23,359 bases of DNA from Selaginella moellendorffii (Eukaryota > Streptophyta > Lycopodiopsida > Selaginellales > Selaginellaceae): positions 1,750,951-1,774,309 of the forward strand of contig NW_003314287.1 in the NCBI RefSeq assembly GCF_000143415.4. Reading direction: 5' to 3'. Positions 19,358 to 23,359 of this stretch are shown here, in pieces. The notes beneath the pieces were generated by a model that saw only the letters and a list, made by a program, of their open reading frames with translations, had not been told where the DNA came from and did no database searches. Position 1 is the stretch's first letter. Each line of letters opens with the position of its first letter. The position numbers were made by a program, and so were the translations under genes.

Positions 19358-19555
19358 TCAAGGACTTGTGTCCTCTTCCATATTTGACTTTCCATGGTCA
19401 TTAATTTTGGTCTCAAATTCATAAGCACTAACCTCAACTATATGAGGATAATCTTGTGCCTCCTTTATGGTTTTGGAGTCTTTATTTTTCCCGTGATCCC
19501 AACTATAGTTGTTTACCACAACTACATTAGCCACTTTGCTAAGCCAAACGGTCAT
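19358..19555 (-). CDS. 65-residue open frame in element C internal region (possible gag relic)
   Basis: An open frame from ATG to TGA, 240 bp inside the primer-binding site. The equivalent stretch in element A (3631-3828) has the same frame and stop, with one nonsense change. The product is acidic and lysine-rich, containing VANVVVVNNYSWDHGKNKD and HGKSNMEEDTSP. A frame upstream (about 19560-19715, RSSKS and CELVGEVVDKKG) could be the preceding part, now split by a stop or frameshift. No named domain is recognised; this may be chance. Confidence 0.3.
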   Translation of the reverse strand: MTVWLSKVANVVVVNNYSWDHGKNKDSKTIKEAQDYPHIVEVSAYEFETKINDHGKSNMEEDTSP

Positions 19556-19796
19556 CTAAATCACATCCTCAACTCTTTGAGGAAAACCTTATACTGTTCC
19601 CAAGATCCCGAAGTCGTTCCATTATTAGCCCTTTTTTATCCACCACCTCACCTACCAGTTCACACATAAACTTTATTGGAGAGCCATGTTTTCTCGACTT
19701 GCTACTCCTCATAGATAGGCCCACCTCTAGGACCTTCCAATGCTAACACCAGTGGTGATATACTTGAGCACCAATAAAAGTCGGACTAAGGAAAAG

Positions 19797-19848
19797 CTTT
19801 GATACCAAGTTGTAAGCAACTAATTTTTCCATCCTACTTTAGTCGATC
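19797..19848 (-). repeat. primer-binding site and truncated LTR end of element C
   Basis: 19797-19808 is TGGTATCAAAGC on the minus strand. After three bases, 19812-19848 matches the last ~37 bases of the family LTR and then stops abruptly. Similarity to the flanking sequence does not resume, so the LTR was cut by deletion or rearrangement. Confidence 0.8.
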
Positions 19849-21612
19849 CTCCATAAATCCATCTATAGTAAGATGTAACTCACTTCATAACAAACACAAG
19901 AAAAATCATCAATGATCAATATATTCCAACTCAAATCCAATAAGGACTCAACATTGTCAATATCGATCACTAACTCTTGTTTTTGTAGAGTTAGCATAGT
20001 CAACAACTAAATCTCTTTTCAAGGAAAAGCTCAAAGCTCAACCTCGACCAAGCAATCTTGTCTAGAACACAATTAACTCAAATTTGCCACTCAGATCATT
20101 TGAACATCAATATAATTGCTAACTAGCAAATGCACCAAATGCCAATAACACAAAGCTATAGCCCAAACATCAACACTTTGCATCGAGACTAATGAAACTC
20201 AATATCAATCTTACGGAAAGACATCTCCTTTCACTTACATCTCAACATCAATAATATTAACGATAAGGCATCACTTGAATGTTATCAACACCAGAACAAA
20301 GCTAAAAGAAAGCAAGAGTGAATCACCACCCAAAGCTCTCTAGCAACCAAGCTAACCAAAGTCGAAGATACTTAGTTAGTATCCGAGACCAATTCTTCAG
20401 CAATACTTAATTTCAGATAACACATTATCAAGGAGTGATTCACCACAACCACGACTCAAATGAAATCCAACACTACGGACCAAATGTAACCAAATGATAT
20501 CGAGAGAGGTAGAGTCGACATGCCAACATGAAAAACTCATGTAAGTCTAATGACACGATCCTCCGCAACACCATCTGGTAAAGCAAACCCATCACTACTA
20601 AATCATCATCGAGCAAAGCAAATGTCAACAGTCCTTGACGAAGTCTATAAGTAATCACTAGTCGCAAAGCAACTAACAATCACTCCTCAACTTGCCTTCA
20701 CAAGACCCAAACACTAATTTATGTTATCAAGTTATATACTTGTCCAATATGAACATAACACCTCAGGTACGAGATAAAGGTTCATGGACAAGCACAAACT
20801 AAATAACCACTCGAATCCAACTCAACCGCAATAATCTCACCAACTTGTTTAGCCAATAGCTCTGAGCATGCCTTGAAGAGGCTAGCTATGCATGATCAAC
20901 ACTCAGTCGAAACTAAAGTGAAGACCATAAGATGAATTCATATCGGTACACAACCTCCTCATAGACAAAGCTATAGTACGGGTACCCACATTTCAACTAC
21001 AAATAACTAAGTTGAACATTTCCATCCTCAGCCAAGGCGCAAGGCCACCAAGACCAAGTTAGGATCAGTGAGAGCTCACTACTCTCATAGAGTCTAAATG
21101 AAATGCAAGGTGCAACCTGCCACCAAGCATAACGCTATAAAAGAAAGGCACAAGGATTACCCTTCTTAGAAAAGTGTATTGGCCACTTTTCTACACCAAC
21201 TCCAGACTTTATCCAACTCAATTGCCTTAGTCCCAAAAGTCAGCATCCTTTTTGGGCTGCATCATACAAACTACTTACTAAGGTTTAAACCAACTAAAGT
21301 CAACTTCAACTCTTTCACTAGTTTGTATTGGCTTACGACAACGGAATGGTTTTCGAGCAAAGTGACCAACAGATTAGCCATTGGAAAAGCCTAAGTAAAT
21401 TATGGAAAATTTTCCATCCCAAAGAAAGAATGACTCTTAGTCTAGGAATGCAAACTTTCAAGACTCAACCAACTTCCTCCTACTAACAACTTCACATAGG
21501 TTCACCTCAACACCAATTCTCATGACCCATAGTATGCTAAAGCATCAAACATCTTTGCCCATACTTCCGACATCCAACATTGACATCCGCAAAGTGCAAA
21601 GTGAACATCTAA

Positions 21613-21775
21613 GGCTTGATCACGAAGACCATATCTTCGGATATTCACGTTGCACTAACACTCTTCTTCAACCACTTTCAAGATTTAATGTGAAGCCAAA
21701 ACACTAACAAAAAAAATGACATGGAAAATCAAACTCTAAGGAAAATCCTTATCACTTGAAATAACAATGCCACTT
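21613..21775. repeat. direct repeat, first copy (163 bp)
   Basis: Matches 22451-22615 with roughly 80-85% identity judged by eye, sharing GGCTTGAT, CACTCTT, TCAACCAC, CATGGAAAATCAA and ATAACAAT. Spacing between copies is about 840 bp. Confidence 0.8.
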
Positions 21776-22450
21776 CCACTAACACAAGTGCTAGCAATGT
21801 TAATGCCTCAACTACACACCTTCTCCATCCAACAATTTACTCCAAGTGCTAACAGATCAGCCGATGAACTATAGCAAATGAATGCTACAACTCTTTTCCA
21901 ACACCTTATGGGCAAACCCAAGGAACAAAATACCAACTTAAGCTTAGTATAATGGACCACCATTGAGAATCCAGTCAAAGCTACTACAATGTTACTTCGT
22001 GCAAGTAGACTAGCTTCACTATCAACCACTTTGGGGTTGATCATCATTTACCCAAACAACTTCGTAAACACATTGCTTATTATCACATGGATATGATATA
22101 AGTATCACAATGAATTGATCATCAATTGAGCAACAGCACAAGCAACACCCATGTCATTACTTCAAAGGTTTATATGAATATCAAGTGCTAACTCAATTCG
22201 ACAAAATGCAACATAAATGCCACACTCCACCAATATTACAACACCTAACATCACTAACTTTTGTTCACAACACGGACAAACTCATGCCACTCTTTTTCCG
22301 ACCAAACTCAACACTAATCCAACACCAAGCTACTCAAGGAACAATAGCAAGGTTCCCCAGAAAAGAATTGAGCATTGAAACCTAAGTCTTCCAATAGTGA
22401 GCCTAGACAAAATGGTTTAGCGTTTCACCACTATCTATCCCATAACTCAT

Positions 22451-22615
22451 GGCTTGATTAGAAAGATTTGTATCTTTGGATATCCACATTGCATTAACAC
22501 TCTTTTTCAACCACCTTCAAGATCTAATGTGAAGCTAAAATACTAACAAGAAAAATAACATGGAAAATCAAGTTCTAAAGAAAATTTCTTATCACTCAAA
22601 ATAACAATACCACTT
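22451..22615. repeat. direct repeat, second copy (165 bp)
   Basis: Same orientation as 21613-21775. It is followed by GAGGTGTGACA, ending at 22627. On the minus strand this reads TGTCACACCTC, a common start of plant Ty3-type LTRs, so the repeats might be parts of decayed LTRs. No PBS or target duplication was found to confirm this. Confidence 0.7.
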
Positions 22616-23098
22616 TGAGGTGTGACACATTGCTCGTGTTCACATCATGCAATCAAGAGTCCCTATCCCGATGCATGTTGGAAATGATGGTCTTACAAGT
22701 ACAAATCATCTCTCAAAGAAGAGAAAATGATTTACGTGTTTGATCCTTCGTCCTTAACGACTCTCTTTTCGGGCTCATCTTTGACTAAACCTCAAGCTTG
22801 CTTTCGCACTTCCTTTAGTCTAATTCAAGAAAAGTTTATGAGAGAGCACGGCAATGACTACTTGAACCAATAGACTAATCCCTATAGTCTTGATTGATCC
22901 ACTTATAATCATGCCTAGGAAGAATCCACTAGTGTCGTGCTAAACATCTACGGACCAGCCTATTTGCCACTTATAGCAAACCCAGGGAAGGTTTACTTTC
23001 ACCCACGGTACATGGAACAACTCATGGAACTACCAATAGGCTAACATTAATCCTGCCAACTCAAAGTGTAACCTCGAGTTTCTAGTGTGCCTCACTCA

Positions 23099-23181
23099 CG
23101 AGCCCAAGCGCAAACTCGTATAAAACGGTACACCTCAAACCCATCATATGAGCACAAGAGCAAGCTCACATCATAAGGTAC
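23099..23181. repeat. 33-bp imperfect repeat, two units
   Basis: 23099-23131 and 23149-23181 share the layout GAGC-CAAG-GCAA-CTC-A-AA-GGTAC, offset by 50 bp. No function assigned. Confidence 0.45.
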
Positions 23182-23359
23182 AGCAAGGTAACCAAATCCA
23201 TACCCAAGGGACAATTGCAAAGCCTTTGCACCCAAACGTGTACCCACTCGGATCATCATTTTCATCTCTGCATATGCAACGAAACTGTCGCGAATGTGAC
23301 TTTGGGTATCGAAAGTTACCTGTCGGCTAGTCCTTACGGACACTCTTACCTTACTGCCA

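Larger units (their letters stand above)
15205..19848 (-). mobile_element. LTR retroelement C: internal fragment, truncated at both ends
   Basis: Collinear with element A internal sequence: 15205-15739 with about 1295-2423 (with gaps), 16334-16761 with 2424-2851, and 18565-19811 with 2847-4083. It includes the primer-binding site (19797-19808). Only the last ~37 bases of a 5' LTR remain (19812-19848), cut at GATCC. The other end stops at the SAC3-like intron. It retains about 300 bp (about 15268-15565) absent from A, and lacks about 200 bp (A 2006-2206) and about 130 bp (A 2229-2360). Two younger elements are inserted in it. Confidence 0.82.
19849..23359. other. A/C-rich repetitive DNA, no supported gene
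   Basis: The plus strand is strongly enriched in A and C (many CAAC, AACAC and CACC words) over about 19.85-22.6 kb, with only short open frames on both strands. The skew, the duplication at 21613 and 22451 and the TGTCACACC-like motif at 22627 suggest decayed retroelement sequence of a family different from A-C. I recognise no protein domain. Confidence 0.45.

Noticed and set aside
19394-19669. 91-residue plus-strand open frame
   Set aside because: Antisense to the element C internal region, and the equivalent in element A is not preserved as an open frame.
23092-23343. Overlapping 60- and 83-residue open frames near the right edge
   Set aside because: Opposite strands, no domain, and they overlie a 33-bp imperfect repeat.

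Overview
This window looks like nuclear DNA of a land plant. The evidence is stacked LTR retroelements primed by initiator-methionine tRNA, plus one gene remnant with plant-type SAC3/THP3 (LENG8-like) sequence and very short introns (about 46-76 bp). The short introns fit a small-intron lineage such as a lycophyte, but that is inference only. No bacterial operon, CRISPR array, tRNA or rRNA gene was seen.

Almost everything outside about 12.2-15.2 kb is transposable-element sequence. One family dominates. It has LTRs of about 1.4-1.8 kb (ends TGTGAGAC...GCTTACA in the sense direction), a primer-binding site TGGTATCAAAGC three bases after the LTR, and an internal region of about 4 kb with no recognisable gag-pol domains. 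Element A (minus strand) fills 1-5662. It is inserted into element B (plus strand), whose internal sequence continues at 5663-5979, 8206-8272 and 9904-10708 and ends in a 3' LTR at 10709-12138. B was further interrupted by a TRIM-like miniature retroelement (5990-8200), itself split by a solo LTR (6444-8156), and by another solo LTR (8273-9903). A third internal fragment, element C (15205-19848, minus), carries a nearly pristine 594-bp TRIM (15740-16333) and a 1803-bp solo LTR (16762-18564). Element A still has the uninterrupted sequence at four of these insertion points, so most duplications can be checked against an empty site inside the window.

Between B and C lie an AT-rich spacer (12183-13148), a small secreted cysteine-rich protein gene on the minus strand (13149-13595), and the last six exons of a SAC3/THP3-like gene (14071-15158, minus). 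The SAC3-like copy has an in-frame TAG where a glutamine codon is expected, and its 5' side is cut by element C exactly at a candidate splice donor, so it is probably a truncated pseudogene. From 19849 to the end is A/C-rich repetitive DNA with a 165-bp direct duplication and no gene that I can support.

Every big LTR contains a GAG-based hexamer/dodecamer array of different length. These arrays produce long low-complexity open frames on both strands, which I do not regard as genes.
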